Assembly: GCA_017548225.1 (NCBI GenBank)
Contig: JAFYMV010000003.1
Span: 1-9,097 of the forward strand
Direction: 5' to 3'
Origin: Bacteroidaceae bacterium
Lineage (GTDB): Bacteria; Bacteroidota; Bacteroidia; Bacteroidales; Bacteroidaceae
Length of the DNA stretch: 9,097 nt
Positions 1 through 6,456 of this stretch are shown piece after piece; the stretch's first letter is position 1; each line of letters opens with the position of its first letter. The notes beneath the pieces were generated by a model. It saw only the letters and a program-made list of their open reading frames with translations. It did not search any database and had not been told where the DNA came from. The translations under genes were made by a program, and so were the position numbers.

Positions 1-39
1 AATCTACAGATATAGCTTCAAGATAGGCGGCGGCTCGGA

Positions 40-63
40 AAAACCCAAATAAATTTGGCTTTT
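40..63. repeat. Inverted repeat over the serS promoter -33 region
   Basis: CCAAAT (45-50) and ATTTGG (53-58) are perfect inverted arms around an AA loop. After one C/C mismatch the symmetry continues with AAAA (40-43) against TTTT (60-63). The right arm contains the TTTG of the promoter -33 element. It could be a protein-binding palindrome or simply part of a recurrent promoter sequence. Bases 1-39 show no gene that I can support. Confidence 0.55.
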
Positions 64-85
64 CGCTCGCCTTGCACTATCTTTG
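54..85 (+). promoter_or_regulatory. Bacteroidota-type promoter of serS
   Basis: TTTG at 54-57 and TATCTTTG at 78-85 are separated by 20 bases. This matches the -33 TTTG / -7 TAnnTTTG consensus of the Bacteroidota primary sigma factor exactly. Transcription would start near 92, giving a leader of about 30 nt before the serS ATG at 122. The spacer contains TTCGCTCGC (62-70), seven bases before the -7 box. The same arrangement recurs in the nitroreductase promoter. Confidence 0.8.
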
Positions 86-121
86 TAAATTAAAATAATA
101 TTTTAACAAAAGAGTATAAAA

Positions 122-1399
122 ATGCTTACGATTAAACTCATCACTGAACAGACCGAACGAGTAATCAAAGGCCTTGAGAAGAAACATTTCGGCAATGCCG
201 TAGAGACCATAAATCAGGTTATCGAGCTCGACAAGAAGCGTCGTGCTGCGCAGACCGCTCTCGACAAGAACCTTGCTGAAGCCAAGCAACTGGCTGCACG
301 CATCGGCGCTCTCATGAAGGAGGGTAAGCGTGAAGAGGCTGAAGCTGTAAAGGCAGAGGTAGCTGCACTGAAGACCACCAATGCTGCTCTCGAAGAGGAG
401 ATGAAGCAAGCTGCAGAGGATACACAGAACTTGCTCTACACCATCCCCAACATTCCTTACGATGAGGTACCCGAAGGTACTCATGCCGAGGACAATGTGG
501 TAGAGAAGACTGGCAATGAGGTGCCCAACCTCGGTCCCAACCCCCTGCCCCATTGGGAACTGGCAAAGAAGTACAACCTTATTGACTTTGACTTAGGTGT
601 GAAGATTAGCGGTGCAGGATTCCCCGTATACCGCGGCAAGGGTGCTCGCTTGCAGCGTGCCCTCATCAACTTCTTCCTCGACGAGGCTCGCAACGCTGGC
701 TACGAGGAGATCATGCCACCCACAGTGGTAAATCAGGCTTCAGGTTATGGCACAGGTCAGCTCCCCGACAAGGAGGGTCAGATGTACCACTGCACAGCCG
801 ATGATCTCTACCTCATCCCTACAGCTGAGGTACCCGTAACCAACATCTACCGCGATGTAATCATTGAGGAGAAGGATCTTCCCATCAAGAATACTGCTTA
901 TACCCAGTGCTTCCGTCGTGAGGCTGGCTCATATGGTAAGGATGTGCGTGGCTTGAACCGTCTGCACGAGTTCTCAAAGATTGAAATTGTACGCATCGAT
1001 ACTCCCGAACACTCAAAGGAGTCACACAAGGAGATGCTCGAACATGTAGAGAGCCTCGTTAAGAAGCTCGAGCTCCCCTACCGCATACTACGCCTTTGTG
1101 GTGGCGATATGAGTTTCACTGCAGCCCTCTGCTTTGACTTCGAGGTATACTCTGCAGCCCAAGAGCGTTGGTTGGAGGTTTCTTCGGTATCAAATTTCGA
1201 CGCTTACCAGGCCAACCGTCTGAAGTGCCGTTATCGTCGTGCCGAAGACAAGAAGACCGAGCTCTGCCACACACTCAACGGTTCTGCATTGGCATTGCCC
1301 CGTATCTTGGCGGCAATCCTCGAAAACAATCAGACCCCCGAAGGCATCCGCATCCCCAAGGTACTCGTGCCCTACTGCGGATTTGATATCATTGATTAA
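122..1399 (+). CDS. serS: Seryl-tRNA synthetase
   Basis: This cytoplasmic class II aminoacyl-tRNA synthetase charges tRNA-Ser (and tRNA-Sec where present) with serine through seryl-adenylate. The 425-residue length is normal for the bacterial enzyme. Residues 1-105 form the tRNA-binding domain, with a charged, Ala/Glu/Lys-rich segment at about 30-100 that fits the long antiparallel coiled-coil arm. The catalytic core follows. The TAE serine-recognition loop is at 234-236, motif 2 reads FRREAG at 264-269, and motif 3 covers NGSALALPR at 386-394 with its arginine at 394. The C-terminus GFDIID resembles Bacteroidales homologues. The ATG at 122 gives the expected start MLTIKLI and lies about 30 nt after the predicted transcription start. 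The gene appears monocistronic, with its own promoter and a large hairpin after the stop. Identification is essentially certain. Confidence 0.98.
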   Translation: MLTIKLITEQTERVIKGLEKKHFGNAVETINQVIELDKKRRAAQTALDKNLAEAKQLAARIGALMKEGKREEAEAVKAEVAALKTTNAALEEEMKQAAEDTQNLLYTIPNIPYDEVPEGTHAEDNVVEKTGNEVPNLGPNPLPHWELAKKYNLIDFDLGVKISGAGFPVYRGKGARLQRALINFFLDEARNAGYEEIMPPTVVNQASGYGTGQLPDKEGQMYHCTADDLYLIPTAEVPVTNIYRDVIIEEKDLPIKNTAYTQCFRREAGSYGKDVRGLNRLHEFSKIEIVRIDTPEHSKESHKEMLEHVESLVKKLELPYRILRLCGGDMSFTAALCFDFEVYSAAQERWLEVSSVSNFDAYQANRLKCRYRRAEDKKTELCHTLNGSALALPRILAAILENNQTPEGIRIPKVLVPYCGFDIID

Positions 1400-1404
1400 G
1401 AGAT

Positions 1405-1472
1405 AAAAGTTGGAAATTAAGAATCAGATAGAGTGATCGACGCTCTGCATAGGTTCTTAATTTCTAGCTTTT
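1405..1472 (+). terminator. Long two-part hairpin after serS, probable terminator
   Basis: Bases 1405-1423 pair with 1454-1472 over 19 bp. The only two non-Watson-Crick positions are G-U wobbles in the plus-strand RNA. Inside the loop a second stem pairs 1430-1435 (AGAGTG) with 1441-1446 (CGCTCT). The right arm ends in TTTT. It begins five bases after the serS stop, so it probably ends or protects the serS transcript. The T-run is short, so stabilisation or processing is also possible. Confidence 0.6.
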
Positions 1473-1484
1473 CATAGGATAAAA

Positions 1485-1500
1485 TAGGTAATTAGGTAAA
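1485..1500 (+). repeat. Two-copy 8-bp direct repeat TAGGTAAT/TAGGTAAA
   Basis: TAGGTAAT at 1485-1492 is followed directly by TAGGTAAA at 1493-1500. Further TAGG words occur at 1475 and 1509. A second small direct repeat, CATCCTT twice, is at 1536-1549. I see no convincing TAnnTTTG promoter between the serS hairpin and the regulator gene at 1577. Confidence 0.4.
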
Positions 1501-1576
1501 AAGGGAGTTAGGCATAAGGAGCAAAGGGGCATGAGCATCCTTCATCCTTGCTAATGCTTAACTGAAGAAGATTGAC

Positions 1577-2278
1577 ATGGCGAAAAGAGAGATTAAGCAG
1601 GAGGAAATCATTGCGGCTATTGCCGATATGTGGGAACTGCTGACAGACGAACAACGCACCCTGGTGGCCGATCATCTGGAGGTAAGAAGATACAAGAAAA
1701 ACCAGAAGATCTATACTGAAGGCGAAAAGCCCAGCCACTTGCTATGCCTCCTTGAAGGTAAGGTAAAGATTTATCGTGAGGGCGTAGGAGGTCGATGCCA
1801 GATTATGCGCGTAATAAAGCCGGTAGAGTATTTTGCCTACCGCGCGTGGTTTGCCGAAGAGAAATTCGTAACTGCTGCTGCAGCGTTCGAAGCATCTATC
1901 GTCTGCGCTATTCCAATGAGTGTCATCGCACAATTAGTAAACACCAACAACCGCTTGGCCATGTTCTTCATCAAGATGCTGGCCATCGACCTTGGTATAT
2001 CTGACGAGCGCACTGTAAACCTCACACAGAAGCATATTCGCGGCCGTTTGGCAGAGTCACTGCTCTTCTTGAAGGAGAGCTATGGATTGGAAGAAGATGG
2101 CGCCACCATCAGCATCTTCCTCTCACGCGAGGATTTGGCCAACCTGTCCAACATGACCACCTCGAACGCCATACGCACACTTTCCCTCTTCGCTGCAGAA
2201 AAACTGATTGCCATTGACGGCCGAAAGATTAAGCTCATCAACGAAGAGGAGCTACAGAAAATCAGCCGCATAGGATAA
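1577..2278 (+). CDS. Crp/Fnr-family transcriptional regulator
   Basis: The 233-residue protein has the Crp/Fnr layout. A cyclic-nucleotide-binding-type beta-roll spans about 25-120 (typical turn LLEGKVKIYREG at 58-69). A long dimerisation helix covers about 122-148. A winged helix-turn-helix lies at about 155-225, where LSREDLANLSNMTTSNAIRT (182-201) holds the two DNA-contacting helices. It should bind DNA as a dimer and respond to a small ligand. The canonical cAMP phosphate-binding signature is absent: the region reads EYFAYRAWFAEE (84-95). The N-terminal cysteines of an Fnr iron-sulfur cluster are also missing, so neither cAMP nor oxygen sensing should be assumed. The start is supported by AAGAAG about 10 bases upstream of the ATG. 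It stands alone between the serS hairpin and a strong bidirectional terminator. The family is clear, the regulon unknown. Confidence 0.93.
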   Translation: MAKREIKQEEIIAAIADMWELLTDEQRTLVADHLEVRRYKKNQKIYTEGEKPSHLLCLLEGKVKIYREGVGGRCQIMRVIKPVEYFAYRAWFAEEKFVTAAAAFEASIVCAIPMSVIAQLVNTNNRLAMFFIKMLAIDLGISDERTVNLTQKHIRGRLAESLLFLKESYGLEEDGATISIFLSREDLANLSNMTTSNAIRTLSLFAAEKLIAIDGRKIKLINEEELQKISRIG

Positions 2279-2301
2279 GTATTGTAAATAAATACTTTTA
2301 T

Positions 2302-2346
2302 AAAATAATAAAGGATGAAAGTCTGACTTTCATCCTTTATTATTTT
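2302..2346. terminator. Perfect 21-bp stem-loop, bidirectional terminator
   Basis: Bases 2302-2322 and 2326-2346 are exact inverted complements around a CTG loop. The arm ends are AAAA on the left and TTTT on the right, so both strands end in a T-run. It lies between the convergent regulator (stop at 2278) and kinase-like gene (stop at 2446), as expected for a shared terminator. A weaker 8-bp inverted pair, TAGGATAG (2349-2356) and CTATCCTA (2435-2442), flanks the rest of the gap. Confidence 0.9.
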
Positions 2347-2445
2347 CGTAGGATAGATAACTGCTACTATAAGCAAACAATTACCTAAAGTATTCGAGCC
2401 TTGAGGGAGCGACAGTAAACCCCACCTCTCTCCCCTATCCTATTA

Positions 2446-3384
2446 TCAATCGGGAACGATAAAGTTCAGGAACTCGGGCATGAGTGAAATCTCGAGGGGG
2501 CACTTGTAGTCGAGTGTGCGTCCATCGATACAAACCACAGCTCCTTCGGTCTCGTTTACCGTAACCTTCTTCGTACGATAGGGCTTCACTTGCTTATGAT
2601 TCAAGATGCGTCCGCGCAGCAGCATCCACAAACCCTGTATGAGCTGTCGAAGCTCAGGGCGATATACCACCGACACATCGAGCCATCCATTGTAGGGCAC
2701 AGCGCTAGGGGTGAGTCCATATCCACGCGAGTTGCCCACACATACTGTCATCAAGCGTTCGTTGATAACCTCTTCATTCACTTTGAGCTGCATCTTAAAC
2801 AGTTTGCGACGCAAGAACAAGCGGAAGAGGCTGATGATATATGTCGGGTTGCGCTTGCCCCAATAGTGCATACACTCGTCAGAGATCTGAATGGCTTCGG
2901 CACCAAGACCGATGTTCACCGCCATTAGGAAGTAACGCTTGCGCACCATCTCGCCATCCATAAAGGCGCAATAGCCCACATCAATCTTACGGCATGTGCC
3001 CTTAATGATGCAGTCGATAGCACGCTTATACTCATCGACGCCCAATCCCCAGAAATCGGCAAAGTCATTACCGATACCATTGGCGATGATGCCAAAGGAG
3101 ATGTCGTCCAGGTTCTCCACCGAAGAGGTCATGATACCATTGATTGCATCATTGACAGCCATATCTCCACCCACGATGACAATGGTCTTGTATCCATTCT
3201 CCACATACATGCGGGTAAGTCGCTCCACCGCGCCATAGTCTTCTGATTGTATGTAGTCATACTGCACCTTCTTCAGTTCCAGATATTCCTTTATCTGATG
3301 CCAGCGGCGGTGTTTCTTGCGCACTCCTGCCATCGGCACATATACTATACCCCATCGGTTAGAATTCTTACTCTCTTGTATCAT
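2446..3384 (-). CDS. Diacylglycerol kinase-like (DAGK catalytic fold) protein
   Basis: The protein matches the soluble lipid-kinase family (DAGK_cat domain, YegS/DgkB/BmrU-like), which phosphorylates diacylglycerol or related lipids with ATP at the membrane. With the start at 3384 it has 312 residues, normal for the family. The N-terminal domain has IVIVGGDMAVNDAINGIM (68-85) at the nucleotide-binding loop and IANGIGNDFADF (100-111). The C-terminal beta-sandwich has VGNSRGYGLTPSAVPYNGWLDV (216-237) and IDGRT (286-290). Two hallmark loops deviate: GGDG is GGDM and GTGND is GIGND, so the substrate or even activity is uncertain. An upstream in-frame ATG at 3426 would overlap miaA by 25 bp and add a basic tail not typical of the family, so I prefer 3384, 17 bases after the miaA stop. 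It is probably cotranscribed with miaA. Confidence 0.85.
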   Translation of the reverse strand: MIQESKNSNRWGIVYVPMAGVRKKHRRWHQIKEYLELKKVQYDYIQSEDYGAVERLTRMYVENGYKTIVIVGGDMAVNDAINGIMTSSVENLDDISFGIIANGIGNDFADFWGLGVDEYKRAIDCIIKGTCRKIDVGYCAFMDGEMVRKRYFLMAVNIGLGAEAIQISDECMHYWGKRNPTYIISLFRLFLRRKLFKMQLKVNEEVINERLMTVCVGNSRGYGLTPSAVPYNGWLDVSVVYRPELRQLIQGLWMLLRGRILNHKQVKPYRTKKVTVNETEGAVVCIDGRTLDYKCPLEISLMPEFLNFIVPD

Positions 3385-3401
3385 ATTTATTGTTATCCTT
3401 T

Positions 3402-4316
3402 TTATTTTAGCATGCTGACGATGCACTCCACTTTTTCCTCTGTAGGCATTGTAGCATCAATCCAGTGTATAGGTACTCCGCGTCGTTCCATGCCACGGAA
3501 GTAGGTCATCTGTCGCTTGGCAAACTGGTGAATAGCTATTTCCAGCTGGCTCACCATCTCCTCGTAGGAGAGTTGGCCGATGATGTACATCGTCAAGTAC
3601 TTATACTCCAATCCGTAATATATCAAGTCGTCCGGAGCAACACCAGCAGCCAAGATACCCTTCACCTCGTCGACCATGCCCTGCTCCAAGCGTTCGCGCA
3701 GGCGGCGGCTGATGCGCTCACGACGCAATTCGCGCGACACATCTAGGCCGATAGTCAGACTCTTAATCTCAGGGAACTCACGAATGCTCACATCATGTGT
3801 GCGGTAGTACTCCTCAATCTCAATAGCACGGATGGCACGCTTGCATGTGTCCACATCCGTCGTATTGTGCAACTGCTTATAACCACGCAGTATGTCTGTA
3901 AGTTCATCGAGCGACTTATCAGCCAATGATTCGCGCAGCGCTTTGTCTTCAGGCACCTCGACCAGATGATATCCTCGCAGCACCGACTCCAGGTACATGC
4001 CCGTACCGCCACACAACACTGGCAGCTGCCCTTCGGCACGCAACGCCTCGTACACCTTCAAGAAGTCGCGCTGATACTCAAATACATTGTACTTGTATCC
4101 AGCATCTGCAATATCTATCAAGTGGTACGGTACCTCACGCCCATCGATACGGTATTCGCCCAAGTCCTTTCCCGTGCCCAAGTCCATAGAGCGATACACC
4201 TGACGGCTATCGGCACTGATGACTGCCGTTTTCAGCCTGTCGGCCAGCGCCACGGCGAGCGTTGTTTTTCCGCATGCCGTAGGGCCAAGGATAGTAACGA
4301 GGTTATACGATTGCAT
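3402..4316 (-). CDS. miaA: tRNA dimethylallyltransferase
   Basis: MiaA transfers a dimethylallyl group from DMAPP to N6 of adenosine 37 in tRNAs that read codons starting with U, the first step towards ms2i6A. The 304 residues show a P-loop GPTACGKTT (11-19), the DSRQVY segment (36-41, catalytic Asp36) followed by DLGTGKD (45-51), and the CGGTGMYL loop (102-109). KRAIRAIEI (159-167) and FAKRQMTYFR (265-274) near the C-terminus are also typical. The short GKDLGEY form is one I associate with Bacteroidales. I chose the ATG at 4316 because it places the P-loop at the usual distance. The alternative ATG at 4361 adds 15 mostly basic residues and would lie almost on the predicted transcription start. 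The gene heads a two-gene unit with the kinase-like gene. Confidence 0.95.
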   Translation of the reverse strand: MQSYNLVTILGPTACGKTTLAVALADRLKTAVISADSRQVYRSMDLGTGKDLGEYRIDGREVPYHLIDIADAGYKYNVFEYQRDFLKVYEALRAEGQLPVLCGGTGMYLESVLRGYHLVEVPEDKALRESLADKSLDELTDILRGYKQLHNTTDVDTCKRAIRAIEIEEYYRTHDVSIREFPEIKSLTIGLDVSRELRRERISRRLRERLEQGMVDEVKGILAAGVAPDDLIYYGLEYKYLTMYIIGQLSYEEMVSQLEIAIHQFAKRQMTYFRGMERRGVPIHWIDATMPTEEKVECIVSMLK

Positions 4317-4369
4317 TGGTTTACCTATCTTATTCTCTTTATGTTTTTTGCGAGTACGCAATTAGCGTG

Positions 4370-4401
4370 CAAAGTTGCAAAAAATCTTCAAGTCTTACAA
4401 C
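4370..4401 (-). promoter_or_regulatory. Candidate promoter for miaA
   Basis: On the minus strand GTTG (4401-4398) is followed after 20 bases by CAACTTTG (4377-4370), which matches TAnnTTTG except for the first base. Transcription would start near 4363. This leaves about 47 nt before the preferred miaA ATG at 4316 and almost nothing before the ATG at 4361. The site lies in the 88-base gap after maf, so miaA need not depend on read-through. Confidence 0.55.
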
Positions 4402-4404
4402 CTT

Positions 4405-4989
4405 TTAAAGATATTTTTTCAATTCCGTATAGAGCCTCTGCACGGGCAATCCCATCACATTGAAGTATGAGCCTTCGATGCGCTCCACACCGATATATCC
4501 TATCCACTCCTGTATGCCATAGGCTCCCGCCTTGTCCATCGGACGGTAGTGGGTAACATAGTGCTTTATCTCCTCATCGGTAAGCGTGGCAAAGACCACA
4601 TCGCTACGGCTCACGAAGGTGCTGCTCTTCTCGGCAGCCACGATGGTTACCCCCGTATACACTTGATGTGTGCGTCCACTCAAGCTACGCAGCATGGCCA
4701 CAGCCTCCTCCTCATCGGCAGGCTTGCCCAGCACCATGTCATCGAGGCACACGATGGTATCGGCAGTAATGACAATTTCGTCATCGGCCATCGTAGCGCG
4801 GTAGGCATCGGCCTTTGCACGCGATATGTAGGCAGCCACCTCGCTGCCACGCAGGGTGTCGGGGTACGACTCATCAATGCCGTCGAGCACGCGCACCTCA
4901 TAGTCATAACCCAGCCCGCCCAGCAGTTCGCGTCGGCGGGGCGAGTTAGATGCAAGAACAATCTTGCGCATCGTCGTATCGCTATTCAT
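4405..4989 (-). CDS. maf: Maf-family nucleotide pyrophosphatase
   Basis: Maf proteins hydrolyse non-canonical or excess nucleoside triphosphates to the monophosphate and pyrophosphate, cleaning the nucleotide pool and affecting septum formation in some bacteria. The 194 residues carry the family motifs in order: SNSPRR (14-19), ITADTIV (74-80) with the catalytic Asp77, LGKP (87-90), DKAGAYGIQ (152-160) and GSYFNVMGLP (173-182). The pattern is closer to the dTTP/UTP-type (YhdE) than the m7GTP-type (YceF) group, but substrate cannot be fixed by eye. The ATG at 4989 overlaps the stop of the upstream DUF2520 gene by four bases (ATGA), which supports this start and translational coupling. A second in-frame ATG at 4971 is possible. 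Confidence 0.95.
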   Translation of the reverse strand: MNSDTTMRKIVLASNSPRRRELLGGLGYDYEVRVLDGIDESYPDTLRGSEVAAYISRAKADAYRATMADDEIVITADTIVCLDDMVLGKPADEEEAVAMLRSLSGRTHQVYTGVTIVAAEKSSTFVSRSDVVFATLTDEEIKHYVTHYRPMDKAGAYGIQEWIGYIGVERIEGSYFNVMGLPVQRLYTELKKYL

Positions 4990-5807
4990 AGTCTTGTCTT
5001 TTCGATATAGTTACTTATTAATGCATAGATTTCGCGCAGCTCCTCGTCGTGAGCCAAAGCCTCCATGTGGCCCTGCATCACTCCCTTGTCGCCACGCACG
5101 GCTGGGCCCGTCTGCGCCTCACGCGGAGCCAGCACATGCACCTTCGCTGCCGTCTCATCAATGAGTGGCATCAGCACCTCGAAGGGTATTCCCTCCTCAT
5201 CGAGCAAGCGATGGGCAGCGCCATACATGGCATTGGCAAAGTTGCAAGCAAACACCGCAGCGATGTGCAGGCGTGCCCGGCGCTTCGAGTCGGCACGAAA
5301 CACCTTGTCCGACAAGGCATGTGCCAACGCTTCTGTGCACTCCAGCGCCTCCTCGTCAGAAGCCTCCACGAAGAGCGACACCCTCCGCATGTCTACCCCG
5401 CGCTCCTTGCTGAAGGTCTGCAGCGGATACAATATGCCATAGCGCTCTGCCCCACACTGCTGCCATAGCTCCATACCTATGCTCCCTGCCGTATGCAGGT
5501 ATAGAGGGCGCTTACCAGCCATAGTCACCACCTTCTCGGCCACGCAGGGCAATGCCCCGTCGGCCACGCAGGCAATGTAGATGTCGGCATCGGCAGCCAC
5601 CTCCTCAAGGTCTGCCGTATAGGGTATGCCCAGTGGCTCAGCGATGCAGCGTGCCGCAGCTTCGGTACGCGACCACACCTGCACGATCCTCACCCCTGCC
5701 CGCACCAATGCCGGTGCCAGATGTGTGGCCACCCTACCCGCCCCAAGCAGCACCACCGTGGGGCCTTCGGTGCGGGTTACCACTCGTTGAGGTGTAGCTT
5801 CTCCCAT
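4986..5807 (-). CDS. Rossmann-fold protein with DUF2520 domain
   Basis: This is a conserved two-domain protein of unknown function, likely an NAD(P)-dependent dehydrogenase-like enzyme. The N-terminal Rossmann motif is VVLLGAGRVATHLA (18-31), followed by VWSRT (44-48) and YLHTAGS (103-109), which resemble the pyrroline-5-carboxylate reductase/ketopantoate reductase superfamily. The DUF2520 part contains YPLQTFSK (127-134), RLHIAAVFACNFANAMY (179-195) and QTGPAVRGD (232-240), typical of the family and possibly part of the active site. It has 273 residues. The ATG at 5807 gives a 31-bp overlap with the nitroreductase gene. Family members usually begin only a few residues before the glycine motif, so a later non-ATG start such as a Val codon at residues 9-10 is possible. 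Its stop overlaps the maf start by four bases. Family certain, substrate unknown. Confidence 0.9.
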   Translation of the reverse strand: MGEATPQRVVTRTEGPTVVLLGAGRVATHLAPALVRAGVRIVQVWSRTEAAARCIAEPLGIPYTADLEEVAADADIYIACVADGALPCVAEKVVTMAGKRPLYLHTAGSIGMELWQQCGAERYGILYPLQTFSKERGVDMRRVSLFVEASDEEALECTEALAHALSDKVFRADSKRRARLHIAAVFACNFANAMYGAAHRLLDEEGIPFEVLMPLIDETAAKVHVLAPREAQTGPAVRGDKGVMQGHMEALAHDEELREIYALISNYIEKTRL

Positions 5808-6301
5808 TGCAGATGCTCTTCATTGAAGGGTTTGCGCTCCACGGCCTTGTGACCTACAGCCACGATAGAGAGCACCTCCATAGTCTCGGGTATGCCCAGT
5901 ATGCCGCGCACCACATCGTCAGAGTTACGCCCGTCGATGGTCTTGCGTCGGCGCACCTGTACCCAGCATGAGCCCAGCCCCAGCTCTTCGGCCTGCAGCT
6001 GTATCATGAGCGTAGCGATAGAGGCATCCTCTATCCACACATCGCTTGCCGCAGGGTCGGCACACACCACGATGGCGAGCGGAGCACCATCGATAAGTCC
6101 CGAGCCATGCTCCTTGCATGCTGACAGGGCGTGCAGCTTCTCTTTGTCGTCAACAAGTACAAACTGCCATCCGTTGGTACGGTGCGATGAGGGCGACATC
6201 AGTGCAGCGCGCATCAGTGCCACAGTCTGTTCTTCGGTGAGCGGCTCGTCAGTAAAGGTACGGCACGAGCGGCGGGTTTGGATAAGGTCTTTGAAATCCA
6301 T
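5777..6301 (-). CDS. Nitroreductase-family FMN oxidoreductase
   Basis: The 174-residue protein is a compact nitroreductase-like flavoenzyme, expected to bind FMN as a dimer and to reduce nitro-compounds, quinones or an unknown natural substrate with NAD(P)H. FMN-contact motifs are present: RRSCRTF (10-16), SPSSHRTNGWQFVLV (36-50), the EDASIATLMIQLQAEELGLGSCWVQV helix region (91-116), and a short C-terminal block IVAVGHKAVERKP (146-158). The real substrate cannot be read from sequence. It is first in a minus-strand unit with DUF2520 and maf, and its last 31 bases overlap the DUF2520 start. A candidate promoter lies 55-87 bases upstream, and the short leader between them is filled by a heptamer repeat. 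Confidence 0.93.
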   Translation of the reverse strand: MDFKDLIQTRRSCRTFTDEPLTEEQTVALMRAALMSPSSHRTNGWQFVLVDDKEKLHALSACKEHGSGLIDGAPLAIVVCADPAASDVWIEDASIATLMIQLQAEELGLGSCWVQVRRRKTIDGRNSDDVVRGILGIPETMEVLSIVAVGHKAVERKPFNEEHLQWEKLHLNEW

Positions 6302-6306
6302 GTGTT

Positions 6307-6334
6307 GAGTTATGAGTTATGAATTGTGAGTTAT
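6307..6334. repeat. Tandem heptamer repeat (4 units) in the nitroreductase leader
   Basis: Four 7-bp units run head to tail: GAGTTAT, GAGTTAT, GAATTGT, GAGTTAT. The tract lies between the predicted transcription start (near 6349) and the nitroreductase ATG (6301), so it would be transcribed as untranslated leader. Comparable tracts lie upstream of the plus-strand genes to the right. Confidence 0.75.
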
Positions 6335-6355
6335 TATTATCGTTCGATTGAGAGG

Positions 6356-6388
6356 TAAAGGTACACAAAAGCGAGCGAATAACGCAAA
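6356..6388 (-). promoter_or_regulatory. Candidate promoter of the nitroreductase-DUF2520-maf unit
   Basis: On the minus strand TTTG (6388-6385) and TACCTTTA (6363-6356) are 21 bases apart, one base short of a full TAnnTTTG match. TTCGCTCGC (6379-6371) sits in the spacer exactly seven bases before the -7 box, as in the serS promoter. The leader would be about 48 nt. Confidence 0.6.
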
Positions 6389-6412
6389 CATTGGCAAACA
6401 AAATGTAAAAAG

Positions 6413-6431
6413 CGGTGTTACTTCGGTGTTA
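6413..6431. promoter_or_regulatory. Direct repeat CGGTGTTA x2, possible operator
   Basis: CGGTGTTA occurs at 6413-6420 and again at 6424-6431, with an 11-bp period, about one helical turn. It lies 26-44 bases upstream of the NlpE-like gene in the divergent gap. The spacing suits a regulator binding one DNA face. I find no convincing TAnnTTTG promoter for the plus-strand gene here, so this is a guess from geometry. Confidence 0.35.
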
Positions 6432-6456
6432 TTAACCCTATAAAACGGATAAAGCA

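Noticed and set aside
77..553. Minus-strand open frame opposite the 5' end of serS
   Set aside because: It lies over the coiled-coil coding region of serS and covers its promoter. The repeated Glu/Lys/Ala codons read backwards give a Leu/Ser-rich frame.
4317..4361. Longer N-terminus for MiaA from the ATG at 4361
   Set aside because: The extra 15 residues are mostly basic and unlike the family, and the ATG lies at the predicted transcription start. The ATG at 4316 fits the P-loop spacing.
4549..5010. Plus-strand open frame opposite maf
   Set aside because: maf has all family motifs on the other strand. The antisense frame is a composition effect of GC-rich codons.
5049..5468. Plus-strand open frames opposite the DUF2520 gene
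   Set aside because: Low-complexity Arg/Ala/Pro/Ser products with no recognisable domain. The minus-strand gene is well supported.
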